DNA of 64,000 bases from Pseudomonas fluorescens (GCF_000730425.1 NZ_CP008896.1:5270001-5334000), one strand, 5' to 3'; shown: positions 55,384-64,000, counted from the first letter of the stretch. The notes: generated from the sequence alone by a model not told the origin. Made by a program: numbers and translations.

Positions 55384-56529
55384 GTGCAGATTCAGGGTCA
55401 TTACGAGCTTCAATTTGAAGCGGTGCGTGAAGCCTTCGCCGCGCTGTTTGACGACCCTCAGGAGCGCGGTGCGGCGCTGTGTGTGCAGGTGGGTGGCGAA
55501 ACCGTCCTCGACCTGTGGGCCGGCACCGCCGACAAGGACGGTGCCGAGGCCTGGCACAGCGACACCATTGCCAACCTGTTCTCCTGCACCAAGACATTCA
55601 CCGCCGTCACGGCCTTGCAACTGGTTGCCGAAGGCAAACTGCAACTGGACGTCCCGGTTGCCAACTACTGGCCGGCGTTCGCCGCGGCAGGCAAGGAAGG
55701 CATCACCCTGCGTCAACTGCTGTGCCATAAGGCCGGGTTGCCAGCGTTGCGTGAGACATTGCCCGCCGAAGCCCTGTATGACTGGCCCATGATGACGGCG
55801 GCCCTGGCCGCCGAGGCGCCCTGGTGGACGCCCGGTGAGGGCCATGGCTACGCTGCTATCACCTATGGCTGGCTGATCGGTGAACTGCTGCGTCGCGCCG
55901 ATGGCCGTGGGCCGGGGGAGTCGATTGTGGCCCGGGTTGCCCGCCCTCTAGGCCTGGACTTCCATGTCGGGCTGGCGGACGAAGAGTTTTATCGTGTGGC
56001 CCACATTGCCAGGAGCAAAGGCAATATGGGGGATGAGGCAGCCCAACGACTATTACAGGTCACCCTGCGCGAACCTGCGGCAATGACCACCCGCGCGTTT
56101 ACCAATCCGCCTTCCATACTAACCAGCACTAACAAGCCCGAGTGGCGTCGTATGCAGCAGCCTGCGGCAAACGGACATGGCAATGCGCGCAGTTTGGCCG
56201 GGTTTTATAGTGGTTTGTTGGACGGAAGTTTGTTGGAAGCCGATATGCTTGAACAACTGACCCGCGAGCACAGTATCGGGCTGGATAAAACCTTATTGAC
56301 GCAAACCCGCTTTGGCCTGGGCTGCATGCTGGACCAGCCAGATGTGCCCAATGCCACGTTTGGCCTTGGCCCACGTGCATTTGGGCACCCTGGTGCCGGC
56401 GGTTCCGTGGGCTTTGCCGATCCGGAACATGATGTAGCATTTGGTTTCGTGACCAATACTCTGGGGCCGTATGTACTTATGGACCCGCGCGCGCAAAAGT
56501 TGGTAAGAATATTGGCCGGTTGTCTGTAA
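55384..56529 (+). CDS. Serine hydrolase of the beta-lactamase class C/EstB fold
   Basis: This 381-residue penicillin-binding-fold protein has the SxxK catalytic motif SCTK at residues 67-70. A Tyr in the GYAAITYGWLIG stretch near residue 160 takes the YxN position, and HPGAGGSVGF near the C-terminus takes the KTG position. No signal peptide is seen, so it is more likely a cytoplasmic esterase than a secreted beta-lactamase. It starts at GTG 55384 with a GAGGGG ribosome site. P. aeruginosa PA1047 (probable esterase) has the same neighbours. Confidence 0.82.
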   Translation: MQIQGHYELQFEAVREAFAALFDDPQERGAALCVQVGGETVLDLWAGTADKDGAEAWHSDTIANLFSCTKTFTAVTALQLVAEGKLQLDVPVANYWPAFAAAGKEGITLRQLLCHKAGLPALRETLPAEALYDWPMMTAALAAEAPWWTPGEGHGYAAITYGWLIGELLRRADGRGPGESIVARVARPLGLDFHVGLADEEFYRVAHIARSKGNMGDEAAQRLLQVTLREPAAMTTRAFTNPPSILTSTNKPEWRRMQQPAANGHGNARSLAGFYSGLLDGSLLEADMLEQLTREHSIGLDKTLLTQTRFGLGCMLDQPDVPNATFGLGPRAFGHPGAGGSVGFADPEHDVAFGFVTNTLGPYVLMDPRAQKLVRILAGCL

Positions 56530-56668
56530 ATAGCTTGCTGTCTGGCGTTTTTTTGTTAAAAAGGCACCTACAAAAGGCGCTTGAAAAGTATTGTTACTTT
56601 AAACTTCGTGAAGCGTCTGTTTAACGGGTCATTCAGGCCCCTGTGTTTTCTCATTTTGTGGATATCTC

Positions 56669-57691
56669 ATGTTATCGAACAAGTCCTTGGCACTGGCGCT
56701 CTGCCTCACTATTACTGGCTGTGCACAAACTCCACAAAATGATGCGTCTGGTGAGCATTGGTGGTCATTCTGGCCCGACAAGTCGGCGGCCAAGGACGTT
56801 ACCGCCAAGGCCGATGCGAAGGCCGATGCCAAGGTGGCGGACGCCAAGGCCGATCTCAAGGCCGACCTGAAAGCGGCAACGCCAGCTCCGGCTACCGCCC
56901 CGGTGGTCGCCAAGGCTGAAACCGGCACCAAATGGTGGTGGCCGTTTGAAAGCAAGCCAAAACCCCTGAACAAAGTCGATGTGACCAACATCCCGATGCC
57001 AGACCCGAAAATCACCCAGGCCTGGTTGGACGACTACGAGCCGCGCCTGCGCGCCGCGATCAAGGACAGCAACCTGCAACTTGAACGTCGTGACAACGTG
57101 CTGGTGGTGATTGCCCCGGTCGATGGTTCCTACAACCCCAAGCGTCCGGCAATGTTGCTGCCTGTGACGCTGGGTCCGTTCACCCGTGTGGCCAAGGCCG
57201 TTGAAAGCGATCCCAAGACCGCCGTGCTGGTCCTGGGCCACATCGACACCGTACAGAACCAGCCCCTGACCAAGGAGCGTGCCCAGTCCATTGCTTCGAT
57301 CTTCAGCCTCAGCGGCTTGAAGCAGGACCGCCTGATGTTGCGTGGCATGGGTGACCTGATGCCTCGCGCCGCCAACGACAGCACCCAGGGCCGCGCCCTG
57401 AACCGCCGTATGGAAATCATGTTCACCCAGCGCACTACCATGCTGGCACTGTTGAGCAAGTACAACTCGCCAAACCCGCCGAAGCCCGAACTGGTTGCGG
57501 TACAGGACGTAGTGGCGCCAGCGCCGGTCGCCAAGAAAGCCGTTGCCGCCAAAAAAGCGCCTGCCAAGAAGGCCGTCGCCAAGCCTGCCGCGAAAAAAGT
57601 GGCCGCCAAGCCGGCTGCCAAAAAGCCAGCTGCCGCCAAGGATGCAGCGCCAGTAAAAAAAGTGGCGGCAAACGACCAGGCGAAAAACTGA
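56669..57691 (+). CDS. OmpA-domain lipoprotein with Ala/Lys-rich histone H1-like tail
   Basis: This 340-residue protein has a signal peptide with the lipobox TITGCAQ (Cys at residue 18). An Ala/Lys/Asp repeat (KADAKADAKVADAKADLK) follows, then two Trp-rich patches (EHWWSFWPDK; KWWWPFESKPK). An OmpA-like domain spans about residues 120-255 (VLVLGHIDTVQNQPLTKERA; GRALNRRMEIMF). The last 60 residues are repeats of the AKKAPAKKAVAKPAAKK kind, like AlgP/histone H1 tails. A polycationic tail on a peptidoglycan-binding lipoprotein is odd. PA1048 occupies this position in P. aeruginosa. Confidence 0.82.
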   Translation: MLSNKSLALALCLTITGCAQTPQNDASGEHWWSFWPDKSAAKDVTAKADAKADAKVADAKADLKADLKAATPAPATAPVVAKAETGTKWWWPFESKPKPLNKVDVTNIPMPDPKITQAWLDDYEPRLRAAIKDSNLQLERRDNVLVVIAPVDGSYNPKRPAMLLPVTLGPFTRVAKAVESDPKTAVLVLGHIDTVQNQPLTKERAQSIASIFSLSGLKQDRLMLRGMGDLMPRAANDSTQGRALNRRMEIMFTQRTTMLALLSKYNSPNPPKPELVAVQDVVAPAPVAKKAVAAKKAPAKKAVAKPAAKKVAAKPAAKKPAAAKDAAPVKKVAANDQAKN

Positions 57692-57718
57692 GCAGTTGAA
57701 CGAGAAGGATAAAGCCGC

Positions 57719-58366
57719 ATGACTCAGGCACTGGCTGATATGCGCCGTGACTATACACGGGACGGTTTGAGCGAGGCCCAGGCCCCGGACGAGCCGTTTG
57801 CCTTGTTCCACCAGTGGTTCAGCGATGCGGTCAAGACCGAGCAACCGCCGGTGGAGGCCAACGCAATGACGCTGGCGACCGTGGATGAAGAGGGCCGGCC
57901 TCATTGCCGCGTCCTGCTGCTCAAGGGCCTGGATGCCCAGGGCTTTACCTTCTTTACCAACTACCAGAGCGCCAAGGGCGAGCAATTGGCGGTACGGCCC
58001 TTTGCTGCCATGACCTTCTTCTGGCCGACCTTGGAGCGCCAGGTACGCATCGAGGGCCGGGTGGTCAAAGTCACGCCCGAGGAGTCGGACGCTTACTATC
58101 AGGTGCGCCCACTGGGTAGCCGCATTGGCGCCTGGGCTTCCCCGCAAAGCCGAGTGATCCGTGATCGCCAGCAATTGCAAGACCTGCTCACGCTGACCGA
58201 ACAGCGTTTTAGCAAGACCCAGCCGGATTGCCCGGAACACTGGGGCGGTTATCGCCTGCTGCCCGAACGCATCGAGTTCTGGCAGGGCCGGGCGAGCCGA
58301 TTGCATGATCGCTTGAACTATCGTTTGCAGGGTGCAGATTGGACCCGTGAACGATTGGCACCCTAA
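57719..58366 (+). CDS. pdxH: Pyridoxamine/pyridoxine 5'-phosphate oxidase
   Basis: This 215-residue FMN enzyme makes pyridoxal 5'-phosphate, the cofactor used by several PLP enzymes including dapC in this window. Family motifs are [54 protein letters not shown] and the C-terminal end ([11 protein letters not shown]...DWTRERLAP). It follows the OmpA-domain gene by 27 bases as in P. aeruginosa (PA1048-PA1049). The end is followed by a lone REP half-site. Confidence 0.96.
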   Translation: MTQALADMRRDYTRDGLSEAQAPDEPFALFHQWFSDAVKTEQPPVEANAMTLATVDEEGRPHCRVLLLKGLDAQGFTFFTNYQSAKGEQLAVRPFAAMTFFWPTLERQVRIEGRVVKVTPEESDAYYQVRPLGSRIGAWASPQSRVIRDRQQLQDLLTLTEQRFSKTQPDCPEHWGGYRLLPERIEFWQGRASRLHDRLNYRLQGADWTRERLAP

Positions 58367-58368
58367 AG

Positions 58369-58383
58369 CCGGCTCCTACAGCC
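58369..58383. repeat. Lone REP half-site after pdxH
   Basis: GCCGGCTCCTACAGC matches one outer arm of the window's REP consensus without a partner nearby, between convergent genes. Confidence 0.6.
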
Positions 58384-58384
58384 T

Positions 58385-58630
58385 CTACTCCGTGGGGTTG
58401 ACCACATATTGCCGGGCTGCATCCTGCAGCCACTGCGGCAAATCCCTACGCTTGACCTTCTCCGCCTTGGCGCGGTCTAACTGTTGCAGCATAAAGACAC
58501 GCTTGTGCTGATCGTCCCCAGCCAGCGAAAGCGCCAAGTCGCGATCGATCCAACGCTTGATCCGTCGGTAAAGCCACCAGTGGAAATACAGGCCGGCGGC
58601 GGTGGTCGCTACAATGATGAAGTAGTCCAT
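58385..58630 (-). CDS. Small membrane-anchored protein, unknown function
   Basis: This 81-residue protein has one N-terminal membrane helix (YFIIVATTAAGLYFHWWLY) and a basic cytoplasmic part (RRIKRWIDRDLALSLAGDD; LDRAKAEKVKRRDLPQWLQ). It is convergent with pdxH. An AAGGAATTTC ribosome site precedes the ATG. I do not recognise a named family. Its position matches a conserved hypothetical beside pdxH (PA1050) in P. aeruginosa. Confidence 0.65.
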   Translation of the reverse strand: MDYFIIVATTAAGLYFHWWLYRRIKRWIDRDLALSLAGDDQHKRVFMLQQLDRAKAEKVKRRDLPQWLQDAARQYVVNPTE

Positions 58631-58787
58631 GAAATTCCTTGTCTGGGTGCAGCCGCTACCGTTCGTCGATTTTCGTGGTACAGCCTGTCTGTACTGGGGC
58701 TGAATGAAAGCAATTTTCTGCGGGCCGTGCCGTGACAGGCGTCAAGCAGCGGAGTCTAATAAAGATATGTCCTTTGGAGTTGATGCT

Positions 58788-59252
58788 ATGCGTAAGTCTG
58801 TTCTGCTGGTTGCCTGTTTTACCACCATGTCGTTGTTGCTGGGTGGCTGCGCCTCCAGTCTGACCGGCGACTCGTATTCCCGTGACGAAGCCCGCCGTGT
58901 GCAGAGCGTGCGCATGGGGACCATTGAATCCCTGCGTCCGGTCAAGATCGAAGGCACCAAGACCCCGATCGGCGGCGCAGCAGGTGCAGTCATCGGCGGT
59001 GTTGGCGGTAGCGCCATCGGTGGTGGTCGCGGCAGTATTGTGACGGCCGTTATCGGTGCCGTGGCCGGTGGCCTGCTGGGCTCGGCCACCGAAGAGGGCT
59101 TGACCCGCACCCAGGGTGTTGAAATCACCGTACGCGAAGACGACGGCAGCATGCGCGCCTACGTCCAGGCGGTGCAGGAAAACGAGATCTTCCGCATCGG
59201 CGACCGCGTGCGCATCATGACTGTCGATGGGACCAGCCGCGTTACCCGTTAA
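58788..59252 (+). CDS. slyB: Glycine-zipper outer-membrane lipoprotein (SlyB/Pcp-like)
   Basis: This 154-residue lipoprotein has the lipobox LLLGGCAS (Cys near residue 21) and a conserved SDRV-like central part (YSRDEARRVQSVRMGTIESL). A glycine-zipper two-helix domain follows (AAGAVIGGVGGSAIGGGRGS; VIGAVAGGLLGSATEEG), then a C-terminal beta segment (VEITVREDDGSMRAYVQ). SlyB stabilises the outer membrane and in enterobacteria belongs to the PhoPQ stress response. The upstream in-frame ATG at 58704 would bury the signal peptide, so 58788 is used. Confidence 0.85.
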   Translation: MRKSVLLVACFTTMSLLLGGCASSLTGDSYSRDEARRVQSVRMGTIESLRPVKIEGTKTPIGGAAGAVIGGVGGSAIGGGRGSIVTAVIGAVAGGLLGSATEEGLTRTQGVEITVREDDGSMRAYVQAVQENEIFRIGDRVRIMTVDGTSRVTR

Positions 59253-59268
59253 GGGCTAGGCGGTAAAC

Positions 59269-59306
59269 GAAAAACCCCGACCAGGTGGCTGGTCGGGGTT
59301 TTTTAT
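59269..59306. terminator. Bidirectional terminator between slyB and nhaA
   Basis: AAAAACCCCGACCAG and CTGGTCGGGGTTTTTT form a long stem with T-runs on both strands between convergent genes, so it can end both transcripts. Confidence 0.9.
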
Positions 59307-59348
59307 TGGGCGCTCAATTGAGCCTCATCATTGAGCGTGCCAGCAACG

Positions 59349-60536
59349 TTAAGTGCTGGTACCCACTGGCTTGCGACTGGCCATTGCCGTCACGGCATAA
59401 CCAATCAACGCCGCAAGGATCGAGCCGGTGAGGATGCCCATCCGGTCCATTCCGGCGTATTCGCTACTGCCCGGCACGAACGCCAGCGAGCCGACAAACA
59501 GGCTCATGGTAAAGCCGATGCCGCACAGGATGGCCACGCCCATGACCTGGCCCCAATTGGCGCCGGTCGGCAGGGCGGCCAGCCCGGTTTTCACCGCGAG
59601 CCAGGTCAGGCCAAACACACCGATCGTCTTGCCCACCAGCAGGCCTGCGGCGATCCCCATTGGCACATGGTGGGTGAAGCTCTCCAGGTTGACCCCGGCC
59701 AGGGACACGCCGGCATTGGCAAAGGCGAACAGCGGCAGGATGCCGTAGGCCACCCAAGGGTGCAGGGCGTGTTCCAGGCCCAGCAGCGGCGAGGGTTCGG
59801 CGTTCTTGGTGCGCAGAGGGATGCAGAACGCCAGGGTGACGCCAGCCAGGGTGGCATGCACACCACTTTTGAGTACGCAGACCCACAGGATCAGGCCAAC
59901 GATCAGATACGGCCCCAGTTTCACCACCCCCAGGCGGTTCATGGCTATCAGTGCGACAAGACAGGCGCCTGCACCTGCCAGTGACGCGGTGGACAGTTCG
60001 CTGGAGTAAAAAATAGCGATGACGATGATGGCGCCCAGGTCATCGATGATCGCCAGGGTCATCAGGAACAGCTTCAGCGACACTGGCACACGCTTGCCCA
60101 GCAGCGCCAGGACCCCAAGGGCAAAGGCAATATCGGTGGCCATCGGGATGGCCCAGCCACCCAGGGCGGCTGGGTTATCTTTGTTCAGCGCCCAGTAGAT
60201 CAGCGCCGGTACCACCATGCCGCCAATGGCCGCAGCGCCTGGCAGCACGACCTGGGAAGGCTTGGACAAATGGCCGTCGAGCAATTCGCGCTTGACCTCC
60301 AGTCCGATCAGCAGGAAGAACAAGGCCATCAGGCCGTCGTTGATCCATAGCAGCGACGGCTTGGCGATTTGCAGGGCGCCGATCTGTACCGCCACGGGCA
60401 CATCGAGAAAGCTGTTGTACAGATACGACAGCGGTGAGTTGTTGATGATCAGGGCCAGGGCGGCTGCAGCGATCAGTAACAGACCGCTGGCCGCTTCAAG
60501 CTGGAAGAAACGAGTAAACGTGCTACGCAGAGGCAA
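59349..60536 (-). CDS. nhaA: Na+/H+ antiporter NhaA
   Basis: This 395-residue inner-membrane protein exchanges Na+ (or Li+) for protons for pH and salt homeostasis. It has about 11-12 hydrophobic helices. The ion-binding Asp pair is in [17 protein letters not shown] near residues 157-158. The start is TTG at 60536 ([19 protein letters not shown]), which has a GGAG ribosome site eight bases upstream; a TTG at 60554 gives six more residues but lacks one. It is divergent from the PLP-enzyme gene across an AT-rich region. Confidence 0.93.
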   Translation of the reverse strand: MPLRSTFTRFFQLEAASGLLLIAAAALALIINNSPLSYLYNSFLDVPVAVQIGALQIAKPSLLWINDGLMALFFLLIGLEVKRELLDGHLSKPSQVVLPGAAAIGGMVVPALIYWALNKDNPAALGGWAIPMATDIAFALGVLALLGKRVPVSLKLFLMTLAIIDDLGAIIVIAIFYSSELSTASLAGAGACLVALIAMNRLGVVKLGPYLIVGLILWVCVLKSGVHATLAGVTLAFCIPLRTKNAEPSPLLGLEHALHPWVAYGILPLFAFANAGVSLAGVNLESFTHHVPMGIAAGLLVGKTIGVFGLTWLAVKTGLAALPTGANWGQVMGVAILCGIGFTMSLFVGSLAFVPGSSEYAGMDRMGILTGSILAALIGYAVTAMASRKPVGTST

Positions 60537-60752
60537 GGGATGCTCTCCAATCAAAGTTCAATAGGGGGGTACCCTAACCCGTACTGTTAGTTGTTAAAAC
60601 AAAAGTTATATTCTTTTTTGTTATATAAAAGTGCCTGGGTATGGATTGCGCCAAAGCCTAGCAATTGTGTGTCGAATTGAGTCATGACTGTATCTGTGTG
60701 CAGTGTAGGAAACGCCCTAACATTCAGCTTGAAAACCTAATGGAACCTGAGC
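60537..60752. promoter_or_regulatory. AT-rich divergent promoter region of nhaA and the PLP enzyme
   Basis: This is a 216-base spacer whose part at 60585-60635 is strongly AT-rich, with TTGTTAAAACAA (a perfect inverted repeat around TTAAAA at 60591-60602) and a run of TTTTTTGTTATATAAAAG. Promoters and a regulator or H-NS-like (MvaT) site are plausible; no specific site was assigned. Confidence 0.4.
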
Positions 60753-61847
60753 ATGAGCGACCACCGTCCGTGGGCCCGAGAGGCCATCCGCATTATTGAA
60801 GCGGACTTCCAGCGCAGCGCCGACACCCACCTGATTCCGCTGCCGTTGCCAGGCTTGCCGGGGATCGAGTTGTATTTCAAGGATGAGTCCAGCCACCCCA
60901 CCGGTAGCCTGAAGCACCGGTTGGCCCGCTCCTTGTTCCTGTATGCCCTGTGCAACGGTTGGCTCAAACCCGGCGCACCGGTGATCGAGGCTTCCAGCGG
61001 TTCGACAGCGATCTCCGAGGCGTACTTCGCGCGCTTGCTGGGCCTGCCGTTCATTGCGGTGATGCCAGCGACCACGTCCCAGGAAAAGATTGCACAGATC
61101 GCCTTTTACGGCGGCAAGAGCCACCTGGTGCAGGATCCCACGCAGATCTACGCCGAATCCGAGCGCCTGGCACAGGAAAGTGGCGGGCACTTCATGGACC
61201 AGTTCACTTACGCCGAGCGAGCCACCGACTGGCGGGCGAACAACAATATTGCCGAATCGATCTTCCAACAGCTGCGCTTCGAGCGGCATCCAGAGCCGAG
61301 CTGGTTGATTTCCAGCCCGGGCACCGGCGGTACCACGGCGACCCTGGGACGTTATGTGCGTTATCGCCAGCATTGCACCCGGGTGTTGTGTGCCGACGCC
61401 GAGCGTTCGGTGTTCTTCGAGTACTACCAGACCGGTGATACCCGTTTGCGCCTGGATTGCGGTTCGCGGATCGAGGGCATCGGTCGGCCACGGGTGGAGG
61501 CATCGTTCCTGCCCAGGGTGATCGATGCGATGGTCAAGGTGCCTGATGCCTTGTCGTTGGCGGCCATGCATTACCTGGCGCAACGCTTGGGACGGCGGGT
61601 CGGGGGTTCCAGCGGCACGAACCTGATAGGCGCATTGATTGCCGCGCAGCGGATGCAGGCGGCAGGGGAGTCGGGGTCTATCGTGGCGATTCTGTGTGAC
61701 GGTGGCGAGCGTTATGCCACGACGTATTACGATGATGCGTGGTTGGTCGGGCAGGGCTATCAGTTGGAGGAACTGATCGACGCTGTTGCAGCCTGCGCCG
61801 AACGGGGTGAATCGTTGCCGGACAGCATCCTGCGCGCAAACATCTAA
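60753..61847 (+). CDS. PLP-dependent cysteine synthase family protein (cysteine desulfhydrase Cds1-like)
   Basis: This 364-residue fold-type II PLP enzyme has its PLP lysine in [15 protein letters not shown] near residue 54. The substrate loop is [20 protein letters not shown] near residue 75. The phosphate-binding loop is [16 protein letters not shown] near residue 190. The family resembles Cds1 L-cysteine desulfhydrase of actinobacteria and some proteobacteria, which releases sulfide, pyruvate and ammonia. O-acetylserine sulfhydrylase activity is the main alternative. A single gene between nhaA and a REP pair; the substrate is not settled by sequence. Confidence 0.82.
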   Translation: MSDHRPWAREAIRIIEADFQRSADTHLIPLPLPGLPGIELYFKDESSHPTGSLKHRLARSLFLYALCNGWLKPGAPVIEASSGSTAISEAYFARLLGLPFIAVMPATTSQEKIAQIAFYGGKSHLVQDPTQIYAESERLAQESGGHFMDQFTYAERATDWRANNNIAESIFQQLRFERHPEPSWLISSPGTGGTTATLGRYVRYRQHCTRVLCADAERSVFFEYYQTGDTRLRLDCGSRIEGIGRPRVEASFLPRVIDAMVKVPDALSLAAMHYLAQRLGRRVGGSSGTNLIGALIAAQRMQAAGESGSIVAILCDGGERYATTYYDDAWLVGQGYQLEELIDAVAACAERGESLPDSILRANI

Positions 61848-61849
61848 AA

Positions 61850-61917
61850 CTGTAGGAGCCGGCTTGCCGGCGATGGCGTCCCTGAGACCACCATCGCCGG
61901 CAAGCCGGCTCCTACAG
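61850..61917. repeat. REP pair between the PLP enzyme and the FAD dehydrogenase
   Basis: CTGTAGGAGCCGGCTTGCCG and CGGCAAGCCGGCTCCTACAG are perfect inverted copies separated by about 28 bases, the shortest and best-preserved pair in the window, between convergent genes. Confidence 0.95.
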
Positions 61918-61926
61918 AGGGTCGTG

Positions 61927-63540
61927 TCAGGCTTCCAGGCCCAACATGTCCCGCGCTACGGCTTCGGCGATCCGGATCCCGTCAACGCCCGCCGACAAGA
62001 TGCCACCGGCATAACCTGCGCCTTCGCCGGCCGGGAACAGGCCTTTGACATTCAAGCTCTGCATCGACGCATCGCGGGTGATCCGCAGCGGCGACGAGGT
62101 GCGGGTTTCGATCCCGGTCAGGACCGCGTCATGCAGCGAGTAGCCCTTGATCTGCTTCTCAAAGGCCGGCAACGCTTCGCGGATGGCCTCGATGGCGAAG
62201 TCTGGCAAGGCCAGGGCCAAGTCGCCCAGGGCTACGCCTGGCTTGTAGGAAGGCTCCACGCTGCCGATGCTCGTGGATGGCTTGCCGGCGATGAAATCAC
62301 CCACCAGTTGCGCCGGCGCTTCGTAGTTGCTGCCGCCGAGGATGAACGCGTGGGACTCCAGGCGCTCCTGCAACTCGATCCCGGCCAGTGGGCCACCTGG
62401 GTAGTCCACTTCAGGGGTGATGCCGACCACGATCCCGGAGTTGGCGTTGCGTTCGTTACGCGAATACTGGCTCATGCCATTGGTCACAACCCGGTTCGGC
62501 TCGGAAGTGGCCGCCACCACCGTACCGCCCGGGCACATGCAGAAGCTGTACACCGAGCGGCCGTTCTTGGCGTGGTGTACCAGCTTGTAGTCGGCCGCGC
62601 CCAGTTTCGGGTGCCCGGCATATTTGCCCAGGCGCGCGGCGTCGATCAGCGACTGCGGGTGTTCGATCCGGAAACCCACCGAGAAAGGCTTGGCTTCCAT
62701 GTACACGCCACGGCCGTGAAGCATGCGGAAGGTATCGCGGGCGCTATGGCCAAGGGCAAGGATCACGTGTTTGGAGAGGATCTGCTCGCCACTATCGACC
62801 ACCACGCCGTTCAACTGGCCGTTTTCGATCAGCACGTCGGTGACTCGCTGTTCAAAGCGCACCTCACCGCCCAGGGCGATGATCTGCTGGCGCATGTTTT
62901 CCACCACGCCGGTCAGGCGGAAGGTGCCGATGTGCGGCTTGCTGACGTAGAGGATTTCGTCCGGCGCGCCGGCCTTGACGAACTCGTGCAACACCTTGCG
63001 TCCGTGAAATTTCGGGTCCTTGATCTGGCTGTAGAGCTTGCCGTCGGAAAAGGTCCCGGCACCGCCCTCGCCGAACTGCACGTTGGACTCGGGGTTGAGT
63101 ACGCTTTTGCGCCACAGGCCCCAGGTATCTTTGGTGCGCTGGCGCACTTCGCGACCGCGCTCGAGAATGATCGGCTTGAAGCCCATTTGAGCCAGCAGCA
63201 ACCCGGCAAAGATCCCGCAAGGGCCAAAGCCGACCACGATAGGCCGCGCGCCCAGGTCTGCCGGTGCCTGGCCAACCACCTTGTAGCTGACATCGGGTGC
63301 GGCGTTGATATTGTGATCATCGGCAAACTTGAGCAGCAGGGCGGCTTCGCCCTTGACCTCAAGGTCCACGGTATAGATGAAGCACAGTTCCGACGACTTC
63401 TTGCGTGCATCGTAGCTGCGTTTGAACAGGGTGAAATCGAGCAGATCATCACTGGCGATGCCCAGGCGCTGCACAATGGCAGGCCGCAGGTCTTCTTCGG
63501 GATGGTCGATGGGCAGCTTGAGTTCGGTGATTCGTAGCAT
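61927..63540 (-). CDS. FAD-dependent dehydrogenase (COG2509)
   Basis: This 537-residue flavoprotein has an N-terminal domain of about 90 residues (MLRITELKLPIDHPEEDL) and a Rossmann FAD-binding motif (PIVVGFGPCGIFAGLLLAQ, ending in ILERG) near residue 100. C-terminal conserved parts include CMCPGGTVVAATSEPNRVVTN and GLFPAGEGAGYAGGILSAGVDG. It belongs to the uncharacterised HI0933/COG2509-type FAD dehydrogenases, with no known substrate. The gene is convergent with the PLP enzyme and ends at a REP pair. Confidence 0.85.
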   Translation of the reverse strand: MLRITELKLPIDHPEEDLRPAIVQRLGIASDDLLDFTLFKRSYDARKKSSELCFIYTVDLEVKGEAALLLKFADDHNINAAPDVSYKVVGQAPADLGARPIVVGFGPCGIFAGLLLAQMGFKPIILERGREVRQRTKDTWGLWRKSVLNPESNVQFGEGGAGTFSDGKLYSQIKDPKFHGRKVLHEFVKAGAPDEILYVSKPHIGTFRLTGVVENMRQQIIALGGEVRFEQRVTDVLIENGQLNGVVVDSGEQILSKHVILALGHSARDTFRMLHGRGVYMEAKPFSVGFRIEHPQSLIDAARLGKYAGHPKLGAADYKLVHHAKNGRSVYSFCMCPGGTVVAATSEPNRVVTNGMSQYSRNERNANSGIVVGITPEVDYPGGPLAGIELQERLESHAFILGGSNYEAPAQLVGDFIAGKPSTSIGSVEPSYKPGVALGDLALALPDFAIEAIREALPAFEKQIKGYSLHDAVLTGIETRTSSPLRITRDASMQSLNVKGLFPAGEGAGYAGGILSAGVDGIRIAEAVARDMLGLEA

Positions 63541-63646
63541 GACAGGATCCGATATGCGGCGTTTGTTAAGGCCGGCGGTTTTGCAAACCGGCGATTATAA
63601 GCCCCAACGGCGGTTTCCCGTCATGCTAAAACAGCGCAGGGTCGAA

Positions 63647-64000
63647 TCAGTCGTCCCGTGATCCGCCAAACGCAGCACAGCCACGCTGCACCTGACCGTT
63701 GATCCGGAGTTCGGCGCTCATGTGTTGCAGGCTGCCGCTGACGCTATCGATGCAGCGCTGGGGCGCGACCCACAGTTCGATTTTCTGGCCGTTGGCTTCG
63801 GTGGTGAGGTTGAAGCGGCCATCACCCAGTTGCTCTTCCACATAAGGTACCGGCAACGGAGGTTGGCCCTCGCGTTGCAAGACCATGCCCTTGTTGGTCA
63901 CATTCAGCGCCCAGGCCGGTTTGTGGCCATTGGCGCGCAGGATCATGCGCTTGAAGTCCGGGTCGTCACAGGCCGAGGTCGAGCGTTCGACGCGGTACAG
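63647..64000 (-). CDS. COG3650-like exported protein, C-terminal part (5' end outside window)
   Basis: The frame stays open to the window edge, giving at least the last 117 residues (the ATG at 63946 is internal). The visible part contains ACDDPDFKRMILRANGHKPA, KGMVLQREGQPPLPVPYVEE and APQRCIDSVSGSLQHMSAEL, with Cys spaced as in a disulfide-bonded periplasmic domain. This matches the COG3650 family of uncharacterised lipoproteins. The signal peptide would lie beyond the edge and cannot be seen. Confidence 0.6.
   Translation of the reverse strand: MYRVERSTSACDDPDFKRMILRANGHKPAWALNVTNKGMVLQREGQPPLPVPYVEEQLGDGRFNLTTEANGQKIELWVAPQRCIDSVSGSLQHMSAELRINGQVQRGCAAFGGSRDD

Noticed and set aside
53075..55597. 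An 840-codon minus-strand frame opposite the GH50-like gene
   Set aside because: It spans two genes on the other strand with good signal peptide and active-site motifs. The antisense product is Arg/His/Gln-rich and without domains.
55384..56529. Call as a secreted AmpC beta-lactamase
   Set aside because: The SxxK motif is present, but there is no signal peptide, the YxN motif is atypical and the C-terminal box is HPGAGGS instead of KTG. This fits EstB-type esterases better.
61786..63537. A 583-codon plus-strand frame opposite the FAD dehydrogenase
   Set aside because: It crosses a REP pair and is antisense to a gene with a clear FAD motif.

Overview
The window is chromosomal DNA of a Pseudomonas species, most likely from the P. 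fluorescens group. The evidence is protein sequence, base composition (about 60% GC in most genes), REP-type repeats of the TGTAGGAGCCGGCTTGCCGGCGA kind, and gene order. From the left edge to about 41 kb the order matches, from memory, the P. aeruginosa block running from PA3660 (Na+/H+ antiporter) to rpoS (PA3622). From about 42.8 to 59 kb it resembles the P. aeruginosa segment around PA1032-PA1053. No tRNA, rRNA, CRISPR array, prophage or insertion sequence was recognised.

Layout. (1) 1-1.45 kb: the 3' end of a Na+/H+ antiporter gene, then an AT-richer stretch carrying a signal-less metzincin protease, which looks like an accessory insertion. (2) 1.48-6.4 kb, minus strand: map-glnD-dapC. 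(3) 6.6-21.4 kb, plus strand: the translation and envelope super-cluster rpsB-tsf-pyrH-frr-uppS-cdsA-dxr-rseP-bamA-skp-lpxD-fabZ-lpxA-lpxB-rnhB. It covers isoprenoid carrier and phospholipid supply, outer-membrane protein assembly and lipid A synthesis. (4) 21.5-33 kb: dnaE, accA, tilS, pyrG, kdsA, eno, ftsB, ispD. (5) 33-36 kb: a LysR regulator divergent from the glutathione-dependent formaldehyde detoxification pair adhC-fghA. (6) 36-41 kb: ispF-truD-surE-pcm-nlpD-rpoS, with a PsrA-like operator inside nlpD. (7) 41-42.7 kb: a cold-shock gene, dcd and a small proline-rich protein gene, beginning at a REP-marked synteny break where rsmZ and fdxA would be expected. (8) 42.8-59.3 kb: a QuiP-like acyl-homoserine-lactone acylase, a GST, a LEA-type lipoprotein with a His-rich SEC-C protein, a YchJ-like protein, OmpA-type lipoproteins, a collagen-like protein, dinG, a secreted GH50-like glycosidase, a beta-lactamase-fold hydrolase, pdxH and a SlyB-like lipoprotein. 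(9) 59.3-64 kb: nhaA, a PLP-dependent cysteine-synthase-family enzyme, a FAD dehydrogenase and a truncated COG3650-like gene.

Most of the window is conserved core genome. The parts that merit a second look are the metzincin island, the junction after rpoS, the OmpA-domain lipoprotein with a histone-H1-like tail, the collagen-like secreted protein, the His-rich SEC-C protein and the family of paired and hybrid REP elements. I did not find a clear new multi-gene system. Statements about gene order in other species come from general knowledge and were not checked by a search.
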